NCBI GenBank assembly: GCA_947489315.1
Contig: CANLCX010000001.1
Location: 127,501-191,500 of the forward strand
Length of the DNA: 64,000 nucleotides
Direction of reading: 5' to 3'
Source of the DNA: an uncultured Sphingomonadaceae bacterium
GTDB lineage: Bacteria > Pseudomonadota > Alphaproteobacteria > Sphingomonadales > Sphingomonadaceae
Shown here: in pieces, positions 54,940 through 64,000 of the stretch
How the letters are laid out: each line of letters starts with the position of its first letter
Numbering within the stretch: the first letter of the stretch is position 1
Made by a program: the position numbers and the translations under genes
Notes under the pieces: generated by a model
What the model was told of the DNA's origin: nothing
Databases searched by the model: none
Seen by the model: only the letters and a program-made list of their open reading frames with translations

Positions 54940-56394
54940 TCAGAAAAATTTCGCGAGTTTGAAATTCACGCGGTGCCGGTTCATCTGATACAAGTCATAA
55001 TTGCTGTCGACCCGCGAATAATTATAGTCGACCGATGGCGAAAAGCCGAGAAACTTGATTTGGCGGCTGCCAATATACGCACGACCGAAACTCCGCCAGT
55101 CTTTGCGCTTGTCGGTCGAATATAATGCTATCGCTTCGTCAAATGTCGAGCGGCTTACACTGCCGGAAATGCCGGCATTTAAACCAAATGGCAATTCCCC
55201 GCCAATTCCCAAATTCAAGCCATAGTTGATGCTTGAAAAGGCATGAGAAGTCAGCAGGTCGCGGCGACCAAAAACGCTGGCCGATGCGATCAGTGATTTG
55301 CCGATTAAATGTTCATAGGTTACGTTTGCACCCAATTGCCAACCGCTAAAGCTGTCGCTTAGCTTCGAGTCTGTCCGGCGACCATCGAGTTCGATGCCCA
55401 CTCGTTGGCCCTGACTGAGAGCTGCCTGAAGTCCAACCCGCGCGCCATATTCACGCGTCGCGAGTTTACCGCCGAACCAGCGTTGTTGGCCGACGGCTTG
55501 CAGGGACACGCTGGCATAACGAGCGATGCGCAGTTCTGGACCTACTGCGATTTGACCGACAAAATCATCTGCGGCTTTGCCTTGATAGTTGATGACCTTG
55601 CTGTCGGCATCGAAAAGGAAAGCGAGTTTATCATTGGCTTTGAGACGAACGCCGCCAGAGAAGCCCGCAATCTGTCCTATGCCCGATCTTTGCCGCGCGC
55701 TTTCATCCAGTTCCAATTCGCCTTGCGCGTCACCGAGAACCGGGAAAATAGCACCAAAATTGACATCGATGGTTTCCGCATTAGTTGCGCCGTTGATGTT
55801 GGTATCGGGAGCGAAACCGAAATCAAAGCTGAACCGCCAAACGCGCTGATCGCGAAGTATGCTGCGGGTGTTGCGGATCGTACGTGAAATTTCGTCAGGC
55901 AGGTTTTCGTCATTTTGTGCCAGCCGAAAATGATAATCTGCGCTCGCTTCCTTGCCACTCAACAAATAGGTGCGGGCAAGTTCCAGTCGAACCCGGGTCT
56001 GTCCGGGGTTTTCATCAAGGATGGAACGGAATGTTTTGATCGCGTTTTTCAGATCGCCCGTTTCAACGGCTATATATCCTGCTAGAAACTGCTGTTGCAT
56101 TCTCATGTCAGGGACTAGCCTGAGCATTTCAATCAGAGGCAATGCGCGATCATATTGTTTGGCTTGAACCAAAGCCTCTGCCTTGGCCAGCAGTTGTGCC
56201 GGAGTGACTTGAAATCGGCAGGTGCCAGATGTATCGCATTTTGGCGTTGAAGCCGGAACGATATTATCGACTGCGGTTTCTACACCGGCGTCCTCGCTTG
56301 TTGCTTCTTCAGCGGCTGCCGGAACAGCGCAAAAAAAGGCGGCGAGACCGCCCCCCAAAAAAAGCGCTCGTTTTTTAGCAGCCTGTATGGACAT
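54940..56394 (-). CDS. Slam-type surface lipoprotein translocator (DUF560)
   Basis: 484 aa with a signal peptide (LFLGGGLAAFFCAVPAAA). Residues ~65-165 carry TPR-like repeats (LLAKAEALVQAKQYDRALPLIEML, AIKTFRSILDENPGQTRVRLELARTYLLSGK). The C-terminal ~280 residues are a DUF560 beta-barrel (VWRFSFDFGFAPDTNINGATN ... MNRHRVNFKLAKFF) ending in Phe. This is the two-domain plan of the surface lipoprotein assembly modulator, which moves lipoproteins through the outer membrane. It lies 9 nt after a TbpB-like lipoprotein gene, its expected client. Confidence 0.87.
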   Translation of the reverse strand: MSIQAAKKRALFLGGGLAAFFCAVPAAAEEATSEDAGVETAVDNIVPASTPKCDTSGTCRFQVTPAQLLAKAEALVQAKQYDRALPLIEMLRLVPDMRMQQQFLAGYIAVETGDLKNAIKTFRSILDENPGQTRVRLELARTYLLSGKEASADYHFRLAQNDENLPDEISRTIRNTRSILRDQRVWRFSFDFGFAPDTNINGATNAETIDVNFGAIFPVLGDAQGELELDESARQRSGIGQIAGFSGGVRLKANDKLAFLFDADSKVINYQGKAADDFVGQIAVGPELRIARYASVSLQAVGQQRWFGGKLATREYGARVGLQAALSQGQRVGIELDGRRTDSKLSDSFSGWQLGANVTYEHLIGKSLIASASVFGRRDLLTSHAFSSINYGLNLGIGGELPFGLNAGISGSVSRSTFDEAIALYSTDKRKDWRSFGRAYIGSRQIKFLGFSPSVDYNYSRVDSNYDLYQMNRHRVNFKLAKFF

Positions 56395-56403
56395 ATCTGG
56401 CCC

Positions 56404-57711
56404 CTAGTTGCCTCTGCCGACAAAGGTTCCCAATATATCAATCCGTTCGTCTGGCGTGCCGCCAACAATACGGTATCCGCCGCCAACTTCTTCACCATCG
56501 GGGCCATAGAACGCACCGTCGATGCTGGATCCAGCAATATTTACGTCCAGACGTGCGCCACCAGGATTTACAAACCACGCTTCGTTAAATTGTCCGAAGA
56601 AGCCGCCAGCTGCAACCAGATCGATCTGGCCAGCCCCGTTGGCGCGGAACTGAGCATTCTCCAGTACGCTTTGTCTTCCGCTAGTGCCATCGAACAACGG
56701 AGCACCGACGGAGCCGTCGAGCGATAGAGCGAATGTGTTCGCACTAAAATCCACACTGGTTGATGCTCGTCCGGCTATCCACTGGAAATAGGTATCGGTA
56801 TTGCCCAGTGTATCGGGTTGATCATTGAACACCATAGATGCCAGCATCGTGCCTTCGAATGTGCCGGTTCCGCTGGTTGGAACATCATCATTGGCGCTAA
56901 GCTCGCCATAAGCAAATGCGCCCCGTTCAAATGTATTTACTTGTCCAGGATGCTGGGCAACGGTGGTTCCGTCTGCCTGTATGAAATCTCGCTGAGTTAC
57001 GCTGGCCGTATTTCTTAAATAGCCCGCAAAAGTAACATATTGTGTTTCGGTTCCGGGTGTTTGATAGAAAAAAGTGGTGGAATCATAACTACCGGGTGCA
57101 GAAGGATCAATGAGATCAAAGACAAATTCTCCGGGTATCCGGCTGTCCAAGAACACATTGTCGCTAGAGCCAGATTCTAGATAATTGATACCGGGAAGGT
57201 TCCACTGGGCAGATCCCAAATCGGGAGTGCCAAATTGAGGTTCGAGTGCCCCTCCGAAATTGGTGCGGTGCAACGGGTCTTGAAATCGGCTTGCGCCCGA
57301 TGTTCCCGCTAAACCATTGCTGAAGCTCACCTCAAAGATCGCATCGCGCGGATTATAATCAATGCTCAGATTGCTATTGCGAACGGTCGTTGCATTCCCT
57401 TGATAGAGCTGGCCACGTTGGCGGGCTATGCGGGTCGCGTAACTGCCATCCGGATTCAGAACCGGTTCCCCATCTGCATCGAACGCCATTAAGGTGGGGC
57501 CTGCATCGTAAGAATAACTATGTGAAGCACCAACAGCGACGTAAGTTTTTTGTTCGGTCGGATTGACAAATGTATGGGTTTCTCCGCTGCCATCTCCGGC
57601 ACCGCCTCCACCTGATCCAGTCGGTGGCGCTGCACTGCCTGCAGTTTGGGGGCCGGCGCCGCCGCAAGCGGCAAGCATTGTTGTACTGGCTAACAAAATC
57701 AAAAGGCGCAT
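56404..57711 (-). CDS. TbpB-like surface lipoprotein (Slam client)
   Basis: 435 aa. Lipobox LAAC with Cys ~16 after a short signal (LLILLASTTMLAAC), then a Gly/Ser-rich linker and beta-rich domains. The C-terminal half ends with ANGAGQIDLVAAGGFFGQFNEAWFVNPGGARLDVNIAGSSIDGAFYGPDGEEVGGGYRIVG, the characteristic TbpB-type barrel end (GAFYGP...EEVGG). It is likely surface exposed and may bind a metal or metal-protein; the ligand is unknown. No TonB receptor is adjacent. Confidence 0.85.
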   Translation of the reverse strand: MRLLILLASTTMLAACGGAGPQTAGSAAPPTGSGGGGAGDGSGETHTFVNPTEQKTYVAVGASHSYSYDAGPTLMAFDADGEPVLNPDGSYATRIARQRGQLYQGNATTVRNSNLSIDYNPRDAIFEVSFSNGLAGTSGASRFQDPLHRTNFGGALEPQFGTPDLGSAQWNLPGINYLESGSSDNVFLDSRIPGEFVFDLIDPSAPGSYDSTTFFYQTPGTETQYVTFAGYLRNTASVTQRDFIQADGTTVAQHPGQVNTFERGAFAYGELSANDDVPTSGTGTFEGTMLASMVFNDQPDTLGNTDTYFQWIAGRASTSVDFSANTFALSLDGSVGAPLFDGTSGRQSVLENAQFRANGAGQIDLVAAGGFFGQFNEAWFVNPGGARLDVNIAGSSIDGAFYGPDGEEVGGGYRIVGGTPDERIDILGTFVGRGN

Positions 57712-57866
57712 CGGGCAAATTCCTCACATGAGTTCCACATGAGGGCGGTGCTATCAGTCTAATGGTTAAATTCGCGTAAACCATCGCGGTAATTTATAGG
57801 TGATGTATCCGCCCTCTGGGGGCATCAATGCACCTTATGATTTAACAATAGCCCGAAAAACTATGG

Positions 57867-58646
57867 TTACTTTCCGCGCTTTTTTCGTTCACTATCTAGA
57901 TCGAGCACTTCACTGATGCCATCTTCCGGGAACAAACCCATGCGCCGGGCAACTTCCTGATATGCTTCGGCTTCTCCGCCAAGATCACGACGGAAACGGT
58001 CCTTGTCGAGCTTTTCATTGGTCTCGATATCCCATAGCCGGCAGCCGTCAGGACTGATTTCGTCGGCCAATATGATGCGGGAGAAATCGCCGTCAAATAG
58101 GCGCCCAAATTCTAGTTTGAAATCGACCAATTTAATGCCGATTCCAGCAAACATGCCAGCCATGAAGTCGTTAATGCGAATCGCCATAGCGGAAATATCC
58201 TGCATCTCCTCCTGCGTCGCCCAACCAAAACACGCGATATGTTCTTCCGCAACCAGCGGATCGCCCAAGGCGTCATCCTTGTAACAATATTCCAGCAATG
58301 TGTGCGGCAGCGGCGTGCCTTCTTCGATACCCAAGCGCTTGCTCAAGGAACCGGCGGCCACATTGCGGACGATGACTTCGATGGGCACAATTTCGACCTG
58401 TTTTACCAGTTGTTCGCGCATGTTCAGGCGGCGGATGAAATGGCTGGGGATGCCGATATGACCAAGCAGGGTGAAAATATGTTCGCTTATGCGATTGTTG
58501 ATCACGCCCTTGCCGTTGATGGTGCCTTTTTTCTCGGCGTTGAAAGCCGTTGCATCATCCTTGAAATATTGAATGATCGTGCCGGGTTCTGGTCCTTCAT
58601 AAAGGATCTTGGCTTTGCCTTCGTAAATTTGGCGACGACGGGACAT
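57867..58646 (-). CDS. purC: SAICAR synthase
   Basis: 259 aa. It ligates aspartate to CAIR in purine synthesis. [29 protein letters not shown] at the start, [30 protein letters not shown], and [27 protein letters not shown] in the C-terminal part. In alphaproteobacteria purC is often followed by purS and purQ; here the Slam pair separates them. Confidence 0.96.
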   Translation of the reverse strand: MSRRRQIYEGKAKILYEGPEPGTIIQYFKDDATAFNAEKKGTINGKGVINNRISEHIFTLLGHIGIPSHFIRRLNMREQLVKQVEIVPIEVIVRNVAAGSLSKRLGIEEGTPLPHTLLEYCYKDDALGDPLVAEEHIACFGWATQEEMQDISAMAIRINDFMAGMFAGIGIKLVDFKLEFGRLFDGDFSRIILADEISPDGCRLWDIETNEKLDKDRFRRDLGGEAEAYQEVARRMGLFPEDGISEVLDLDSERKKRGK

Positions 58647-58767
58647 ATCGGGTTCCTACTCACAGGAAGAAGCATCAAAAACCAAGCCCCGAAAGTGCGA
58701 ATCAAGCGGACTCGGACAAATCGGGGCAACGTTCATTTCCTATAAGCCAAAGCACTTGGCGGCGCAA

Positions 58768-59694
58768 TCAATCCTCTGTTGGCGGGGCCGGTTCGATGGT
58801 TCGGCCCCAGAATGTACGATCTTCGGCCTTGAACCGGCGGCGCAGATAAATGACGAGGGCTAGTAGCAATATCCATGGGAATGTAATCGCGATGAGCGTA
58901 ATGACGGCTGCAATCGAATATCCAAGGGTGGCTGCCATATCACCCAAAGCCTCCCGGATGGGCTGTGAGAAACCGCCAGCGCCCGGCGCGCTCGACTGAT
59001 AGTTGATCATCACCGTGCTATAAGAGACGCGTCCGCGCATTTCTTTGAGCCAGCTGCGCGCTTGGTCAATTTCCTCATTAACGCTGGTAACGGCGCGTTC
59101 CGCCTCGACAAGCTCAGCTACCGTGCCTTTGCGGGTCCGCAGCAGTTCAGTCAGGCGTTGAGAAAGCAGAACCCGACTGCGCAAGCGCGCTTCAGTATCG
59201 ACAATCTTTTTGGACAAGTCTTCGCCCGTAATGGAAGCAGCGATCTGGCTGCCGCCGCTTTGATCCACGGCTTCGGCCAATTGTTCACCAAAAGCGCGGG
59301 CTTTCGGCGCAGCGACTTCTAGGTGCAGGCGGCCGGTAGCATAATCCCCTTCGCCGCCGCTGTTCGACATATTGAGGACACGGCAGCCGTTGGCAGGGAG
59401 CTGGTTGCACAGAGCAATATGCTGTTGCTGGGCTTTTGGAATTTCCGACGAGGGGAGCCGGAAGCCATAGTCATAGCTGTAAGCAATTTGGGGTTGGCTA
59501 ACGGGGATTTCGCCATTGGCCTGTTCTTCTGGCGAAGCCATCGATGCCAGTACAGGTTCGCGGGCGATTCCAGCGTCTGCCCCCGCGGCCTCGGTTTCAA
59601 CGAGATCATATTCGGAGGCTGTCTGGTCGACACCGCTGCAGCCGGCGAGCCCTAAAATGACTATAGTAGTGAATAAGGTCTTGCGCATTCGCAT
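58768..59694 (-). CDS. DUF4349 lipoprotein
   Basis: 308 aa. Lipobox LAGC (Cys ~19), then DUF4349: YDYGFRLPSSEIPKAQQQHIALCNQL, GRLHLEVAAPKARAFGEQLAEAVDQ, a coiled-coil (LSKKIVDTEARLRSRVLLSQRLTELLR..VAELVEAERAVTSVNEEIDQARSWLKEM) and a C-terminal membrane helix (ITFPWILLLALVIYLRRRFKAE). Envelope protein; function unknown. Confidence 0.85.
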   Translation of the reverse strand: MRMRKTLFTTIVILGLAGCSGVDQTASEYDLVETEAAGADAGIAREPVLASMASPEEQANGEIPVSQPQIAYSYDYGFRLPSSEIPKAQQQHIALCNQLPANGCRVLNMSNSGGEGDYATGRLHLEVAAPKARAFGEQLAEAVDQSGGSQIAASITGEDLSKKIVDTEARLRSRVLLSQRLTELLRTRKGTVAELVEAERAVTSVNEEIDQARSWLKEMRGRVSYSTVMINYQSSAPGAGGFSQPIREALGDMAATLGYSIAAVITLIAITFPWILLLALVIYLRRRFKAEDRTFWGRTIEPAPPTED

Positions 59695-59797
59695 ATATCC
59701 TCTCCATGTTGGGGATCAGCAGAATTAATGTAACACTATCACATAGTCAACGGCAAGGCGTTTATTTTTAGCGACGAAGCGTTGAAAGGAGTGGCTT

Positions 59798-60235
59798 TTG
59801 GCCAAATATGCCACCATCGATGAAGTCATGGAAACGCTTTATGACTGTATATCCGGACCACCGGGCGGGCAGGATTGGGACCGCGACCGCGAAATCTATC
59901 ATCCTAAGGCGCTGATCAACCGGACCCGGATTGTTGATGGTGAGCCGGTTATCTTCCCTTTCACCTATGATGAATTTGTCGAAGCGACCATCCCGCTGCT
60001 CGAAGGGCGTTCGTTCTACGAGATTGAAATTGGCCGCAAGACCGATCTGTTCGGCCAGATCGCCCATGTCTATTCGACATATCAAGCGCGCGAGACTCCG
60101 GACCATCCGGAAATCCAGTTTCGCGGCGTGAATATGTTGCATTTGTGGAATGACGGAGCCCGATGGTGGATCATGGCGATGATCTGGGACAATGAGCGGG
60201 AGGGAGTTAATCTCCCTAAAGAGTGGCTGAACTAA
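59798..60235 (+). CDS. SnoaL/NTF2-like family protein
   Basis: 145 aa from TTG 59798, preceded by aaaggag. A cone-shaped NTF2-like fold is suggested by the length and by YHPKALINRTRIVDGEPVIFPFTYDEFVEATIPLLEGRSFYEIEIGRK and VNMLHLWNDGARWWIMAMIWDNE. Possibly a small enzyme or ligand-binding protein. Function unknown. Confidence 0.7.
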   Translation: MAKYATIDEVMETLYDCISGPPGGQDWDRDREIYHPKALINRTRIVDGEPVIFPFTYDEFVEATIPLLEGRSFYEIEIGRKTDLFGQIAHVYSTYQARETPDHPEIQFRGVNMLHLWNDGARWWIMAMIWDNEREGVNLPKEWLN

Positions 60236-60238
60236 CAA

Positions 60239-60397
60239 TCCTCTCCCCTTGAGGGAGAGGACAGATTTGCTTGCCGATTTATCGGCTAGAAAATCTTGGT
60301 GAGGGGTTGATAGGTTACATTGCGCCTCCACCCCTCACCAACTCCGCTAGGCAGCAAGCTGCCAAGCTCTCATTTCCTCTCCCTCAAGGGGAGAGGA
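60239..60397. repeat. Inverted repeat, 'cctctccccttgagggagagg' family
   Basis: Perfect 23-nt arms (60239-60261 and 60375-60397) enclose a second inverted pair GGTGAGGGGT/ACCCCTCACC (60299-60308 with 60330-60339). Intergenic, between the NTF2-like gene and parC. Confidence 0.88.
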
Positions 60398-60455
60398 GAA
60401 GCGATCACCACTTTCCCACTACACAGCATGAATCCACCCTGCTATCGCTCATCCC

Positions 60456-62729
60456 ATGAGTGATGTAACCGACCCGCCCGAAGCGGCACCCGAAGATGAA
60501 TTTGACGCTATCGTCGACGCACCCTTTGATGCGGCCCTGTCTGAGCGTTACCTGATTTATGCGATGTCGACGATTACCGCGCGGTCGTTGCCTGATCTGC
60601 GCGATGGCCTGAAACCGGTGCACCGGCGTTTGTTATGGGCGATGCGGCTGCTGAAATTGGACCCGTCACAAGGCTATAAGAAATGCGCCCGTGTGGTTGG
60701 CGATGTCATCGGTAAATATCACCCCCATGGCGATCAGTCCGTTTATGACGCGATGGTCCGCCTCGCGCAGACTTTCTCGCTGCGCTATCCTTTGGTCGAT
60801 GGGCAAGGCAATTTCGGCAATATCGATGGCGATAATGCGGCGGCCTATCGCTATACCGAGGCGCGTCTGACCCGTACGGCGATTGAGCTGATGCATGGGC
60901 TCGACGAAGGCACGGTTGATTTCAAGCCGACTTATAATGGCGAAGATGAAGAGCCGGAAGTCATGCCCGGCCTGTTCCCCAATCTGCTCGCCAATGGCGC
61001 GAGCGGCATTGCGGTGGGCATGGCGACCAGTATCCCGTCGCATAATGTCCACGAGATTATCGATGCAGCGACCTTGCTGATCGAAAAACCATCGGCAGAC
61101 CATGCCGAGATCATGGAGATTATCAAGGGGCCGGATCTTGCCACGGGCGGTACATTGGTTGATCCGAAATCGGTGATCGATGCGGCCTATGAAAGCGGAC
61201 GCGGCGCGATGCGCGTGCGGGCCAAGTGGGAAAAAGAAGACGCAGAAGGACGCGGCGCATGGCAGATTGTCATCACCGAAATTCCCTATCAGGTACAAAA
61301 GGGCAAGTTGATCGAACAGATTGCCCAGATTATCGCTGACAAAAAACTGCCCATCCTTGCCGATATCCGCGACGAATCCGACGAACAGGTTCGCATCGTG
61401 TTGGAGCCTAAAAGCCGCGCGGTGGATCCCGAGGACCTGATGAACGCTTTGTTCCGGATGAGCGATTTGGAAAACCGCTTCTCGCTGAACATGAATGTTC
61501 TCGACAAGGATCGCACGCCCAAAGTCATGGGCATTACCGAAGTATTGCGGCACTGGATTGTCCATCAGATCGAAGTGCTGGTGCGCCGGTCTCAGCACCG
61601 GATGGACAAGATTGATGCGCGGTTGGAGCTGCTTGAAGGCTATATCATTGCCTATCTCAATCTCGACCGCGTGATCGAGATTATCCGTAACAATGACGAG
61701 CCCAAGCCGATGCTGATGGAGGAGTTTAAGCTCACCGACCGACAGGCCGAAGCGATCCTCAACATGCGGCTGCGCTCGTTGCGCAAGCTTGAAGAAATGG
61801 AATTGCGGACCGAGCGGGACAAGCTGCTCGAAGAACGCGAGGGCCTGGCCAAATTGATCGAAAGCCCGGCACGGCAGAAAACGCGTCTGAAAAAAGACCT
61901 CGCGGCCATGCGTAAACTCTATGCAGAGGATACGGCGCTGGGCGCCCGTCGCACGATGCTGGTCGAAGCCGCGCCTGCCCGCGAAATTTCGCTCGAAGCC
62001 TTTATCGAGAAAGAACCGGTCACCGTCATCATGTCGCAACGCGGCTGGATCAAGGCGATGAAGGGCCATGCCGATCTCAGCGCGCCTGACAGTTTCAAGT
62101 TCAAGGAAGGCGACGGTCCGAAATTCGCCTTTCACGCACAGACGACGGACAAGCTACTGATGTGCTGTGACAATGGGCGCTTCTATACATTGGGGGCGGA
62201 TAAATTGCCCGGCGCGCGCGGCTTTGGCGAGCCCGTCGCTTCGATGGTCGACATGGATCCTGGCGCGGAGCCAATTTCCATGACGGTGGCAGACATGAAA
62301 GCTAAATTGCTGATCGCGTCGTCATGGGGGCGGGGTTTCGTCACCAATATCGCCGATGTGGTCGCGGAAACCAAGAAGGGCCGTCAGGTCGTAAACCTGA
62401 AAGGCGATGCCAGATTGCTGGTCGTGCGTCCGGTTCCCGCTGATGCAGACCATGTCGCGGCCATTGGCGACAACCGCAAACTGGTCGTCTTCGCGCTGTC
62501 CGAAATGCCGGAAATGGCCAAAGGGCAGGGCGTTATGTTGCAACGTTATAAAGATGGCGGCCTATCCGACGCGACGGTGTTCAAACTCGAAGAGGGTCTC
62601 AGCTGGGCCATGGGCGGCGACACGGGTCGGACCCGCACCGAGCATGACCTGACCATGTGGCGGGTTGCGCGTGGGGCGGCTGGACGCCTGCCACCAACGG
62701 GATTCCCGAAGACCGGGAAGTTTGATTGA
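60456..62729 (+). CDS. parC: DNA topoisomerase IV subunit A
   Basis: 757 aa. It decatenates chromosomes with Par[29 protein letters not shown], the quinolone region [15 protein letters not shown], catalytic Tyr133 in [11 protein letters not shown], the coiled-coil and a shorter C-terminal beta-propeller than GyrA. Length and C-terminus assign ParC, not GyrA. In the quinolone region the position equal to E. coli Ser80 is Gln and Glu84 is Asp. Confidence 0.95.
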   Translation: MSDVTDPPEAAPEDEFDAIVDAPFDAALSERYLIYAMSTITARSLPDLRDGLKPVHRRLLWAMRLLKLDPSQGYKKCARVVGDVIGKYHPHGDQSVYDAMVRLAQTFSLRYPLVDGQGNFGNIDGDNAAAYRYTEARLTRTAIELMHGLDEGTVDFKPTYNGEDEEPEVMPGLFPNLLANGASGIAVGMATSIPSHNVHEIIDAATLLIEKPSADHAEIMEIIKGPDLATGGTLVDPKSVIDAAYESGRGAMRVRAKWEKEDAEGRGAWQIVITEIPYQVQKGKLIEQIAQIIADKKLPILADIRDESDEQVRIVLEPKSRAVDPEDLMNALFRMSDLENRFSLNMNVLDKDRTPKVMGITEVLRHWIVHQIEVLVRRSQHRMDKIDARLELLEGYIIAYLNLDRVIEIIRNNDEPKPMLMEEFKLTDRQAEAILNMRLRSLRKLEEMELRTERDKLLEEREGLAKLIESPARQKTRLKKDLAAMRKLYAEDTALGARRTMLVEAAPAREISLEAFIEKEPVTVIMSQRGWIKAMKGHADLSAPDSFKFKEGDGPKFAFHAQTTDKLLMCCDNGRFYTLGADKLPGARGFGEPVASMVDMDPGAEPISMTVADMKAKLLIASSWGRGFVTNIADVVAETKKGRQVVNLKGDARLLVVRPVPADADHVAAIGDNRKLVVFALSEMPEMAKGQGVMLQRYKDGGLSDATVFKLEEGLSWAMGGDTGRTRTEHDLTMWRVARGAAGRLPPTGFPKTGKFD

Positions 62730-62747
62730 CCCTTGGATCGCGCTAAT

Positions 62748-62772
62748 GTCCGCTTGGGGCGCAAAAGCGGAC
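62748..62772. repeat. GTCCGC/GCGGAC palindrome (type 1 loop)
   Basis: GTCCGC (62748-62753), loop ttggggcgcaaaa, GCGGAC (62767-62772). Intact arms; between parC and the DUF1826 gene. Confidence 0.88.
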
Positions 62773-62846
62773 GTAACGATTGGCTAAACCTTCTGGTCAG
62801 CTGCTTCATCTTGTCAGAGCCAAAGAATTATCTTTGACGATCTAGA

Positions 62847-63470
62847 TCACTGATAAACGGTATTGTTCGGCTCAGCTGGATTTACAACCAGCATCAGCCG
62901 TTCTTCGCCGGTGCCTTCGATCGGTGGGGAGCGGTGTATGGCCGGAGCTTGTGATGACCAGAGGCGGCCTTTGAACAGGGCAACATCACCGGCCTGCATC
63001 TGCTGGATATTATGCGGATCGCTGCAATCGCAATCGGCTAGATCATCGCCATCAATCCACTGTGTGCCCTGCCCAACATAGGTAGTGATCAGCCGTGCTG
63101 TGACATAATCGGTGTGAAATTTCTTGCAGGCATTGGTTGTGACATGCTCGAGCCGGATTTCGACAAATTCGCTCTGCATGATTTGGGTGAAATGATTGGC
63201 GAGCACCAGAATATCGTTGTGCAAGATGTCCCGAGCAACGCTTCTTTCATGACCTGCATCGTCAAGAGCACTATCGAGCATGGCAGGTAGCTCATCGATA
63301 TTTACCGTAAAACGGACATCAACTATTCCATCCAGTTTAAGGTCCGACAGGCCCGATGGTGCTGAACGTTCCCAAATGGCAATTCCTACGTCCTCAACTC
63401 GAATCGCACGCAGGGCTTTGGGATTTCTGGCAGTGAATGCGATCGAAGGCGCTTTGGCATCCATGCTCAT
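62847..63470 (-). CDS. DUF1826 domain protein
   Basis: 207 aa from ATG 63470, which overlaps the stop of the COG0523 gene by 4 nt (ATGA). Motifs: GIAIWERSAPSG near the start, HTDYVTARLITTYVGQGTQWIDG, DVALFKGRLW and AIHRSPPIEGTGEERLMLVVNP, with conserved His residues resembling an iron/2OG-oxygenase-like cupin. DUF1826 genes commonly accompany COG0523 metal GTPases in zinc-limitation clusters; function is not proven. Confidence 0.85.
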   Translation of the reverse strand: MSMDAKAPSIAFTARNPKALRAIRVEDVGIAIWERSAPSGLSDLKLDGIVDVRFTVNIDELPAMLDSALDDAGHERSVARDILHNDILVLANHFTQIMQSEFVEIRLEHVTTNACKKFHTDYVTARLITTYVGQGTQWIDGDDLADCDCSDPHNIQQMQAGDVALFKGRLWSSQAPAIHRSPPIEGTGEERLMLVVNPAEPNNTVYQ

Positions 63471-64000
63471 TCGGCAGGCTCCAGAGCAGGTTGTGGGGCT
63501 TCCCATGCCGGGAAGGGGTCGGCCAGTGTTGACCATATATCAGGCACGAATATTTCCTCTTCTACCAGACAGGTGTCAAGCTCGCGGCGAATACGGGCCT
63601 CGTCCATGCCGATGCCAATGAACACAAGTTCCTGCCGCCGGTCGCCCCATGTTGGATCCCAATGTTTCAAGACAAATTCTTCAAATGAGCCATCTTCGGG
63701 CCAACGGTTCTTCGGAACTGTTGCCCACCAGCGTCCCATGCGCGCAGTAATGGTCTGGCTACCGGCAACGGCGAGCTCGCCCAGATAATCGGGCCGAGTG
63801 GCGAGCCAAAAATGACCCTTAGCGCGGATAACACTATCGAGCCCATTTTGTGTCAGGAAATCATAAAAGCGCGAGGGGTCAAACGGGCGGCGGGCGCGGT
63901 AAACAAAACTTTCGACGCTATATTCCTCCGTCTCGGGACGATGGTCAGCATATCCGTATAATTCTTTGGCCCATAACGGGTGCATTTCCGCCTTTTCATC
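63467..64000 (-). CDS. COG0523 GTPase (CobW/ZigA-like), C-terminal part
   Basis: At least 177 aa; the 5' part with the GTP-binding motifs lies beyond the window. The visible part begins in frame (DEKAEMHPLWAKELYG) and is the CobW C-terminal domain: EEYSVESFVYRARRPFDPSRFYDFL, VIRAKGHFWLATRPDYLGELAVAG, GDRRQELVFIGIGMDEARIRRELDTCLV. These are zinc/metal chaperone GTPases, often Zur-controlled. It is coupled to the following DUF1826 gene. Confidence 0.88.
   Translation of the reverse strand, partial: DEKAEMHPLWAKELYGYADHRPETEEYSVESFVYRARRPFDPSRFYDFLTQNGLDSVIRAKGHFWLATRPDYLGELAVAGSQTITARMGRWWATVPKNRWPEDGSFEEFVLKHWDPTWGDRRQELVFIGIGMDEARIRRELDTCLVEEEIFVPDIWSTLADPFPAWEAPQPALEPAE

Noticed and set aside
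60666-62135. A 489-codon minus-strand frame opposite parC
   Set aside because: It lies fully inside parC, whose product is certain. The antisense frame is a by-product of codon use and has no recognisable domains.

Overview
The window reads as a chromosomal piece of an alphaproteobacterium of the Sphingomonadales (Sphingopyxis / Sphingorhabdus / Parasphingorhabdus-like). This is inferred from the gene families and gene order: rpmF-plsX-fabH, cpdR beside an N-formylglutamate amidohydrolase, an aa3-oxidase subunit IV gene in front of split pntAA/pntAB/pntB, SapC, DUF2793, DUF6151, a gene-transfer-agent (GTA) type terminase, and many palindromic intergenic repeats. No species can be named from the sequence alone.

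Layout. 1-2.6 kb: the 3' part of an rRNA operon (23S, 5S, initiator tRNA). 2.9-5.6 kb: an LTA-synthase-like membrane phosphotransferase and a MAPEG protein. 5.8-8.1 kb: rpmF-plsX-fabH. 8.2-13.4 kb: an AraC regulator, tRNA-Val, cpdR, N-formylglutamate amidohydrolase, a strong small-RNA candidate (10774-10874, minus), SapC and an FAD-linked oxidase. 13.6-22.3 kb: DEAD-box helicase, sigma-54 response regulator, pnt transhydrogenase operon carrying an extra lipoprotein gene, and an Asp/Glu racemase. 22.7-33.2 kb: Rieske oxygenase, an unknown 774-residue protein bounded by palindromes, a beta-helix/diheme cytochrome pair, MFS transporter, pentapeptide/LprI protein and dinB. 33.4-43.9 kb: TonB receptor, glutamate-cysteine ligase, YqaA, AGCS symporter, DUF2855, cyclic-nucleotide/patatin protein and DUF6151.

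44-53.2 kb is the most fluid part: an MFS transporter, an IS110/IS1111-type insertion sequence inside a palindromic repeat, two orphan genes separated by the same repeats, and a collapsed GTA cluster (small-terminase-like gene, large terminase with a repeat inserted in frame, and a portal N-terminus joined to the C-terminus of the tail-tip protein, then DUF2793), followed by an OmpA protein. 53.4-58.6 kb: an AHH-type nuclease-like gene and the purine genes purC, purS and purQ, with a Slam translocator and its TbpB-like surface lipoprotein lying between purC and purS. 58.8-64 kb: a DUF4349 lipoprotein, an NTF2-like protein, parC, DUF1826 and the C-terminal part of a COG0523 metal GTPase.

The main result of the hunt is the interplay of mobile DNA and repeats. 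One repeat family (GTCCGC...GCGGAC, at least nine full or partial sites) is the target of the IS110-type element. The element's non-coding end contains two 7-nt segments, either side of a small hairpin, that match the two halves of its actual target. That is the expected layout of a bridge/seekRNA target loop. Other repeats have been absorbed in frame into pntB and the terminase. Further candidates are the small RNA at 10.8 kb, a structured leader before the GTA genes, and the Slam/TbpB-like surface lipoprotein module.
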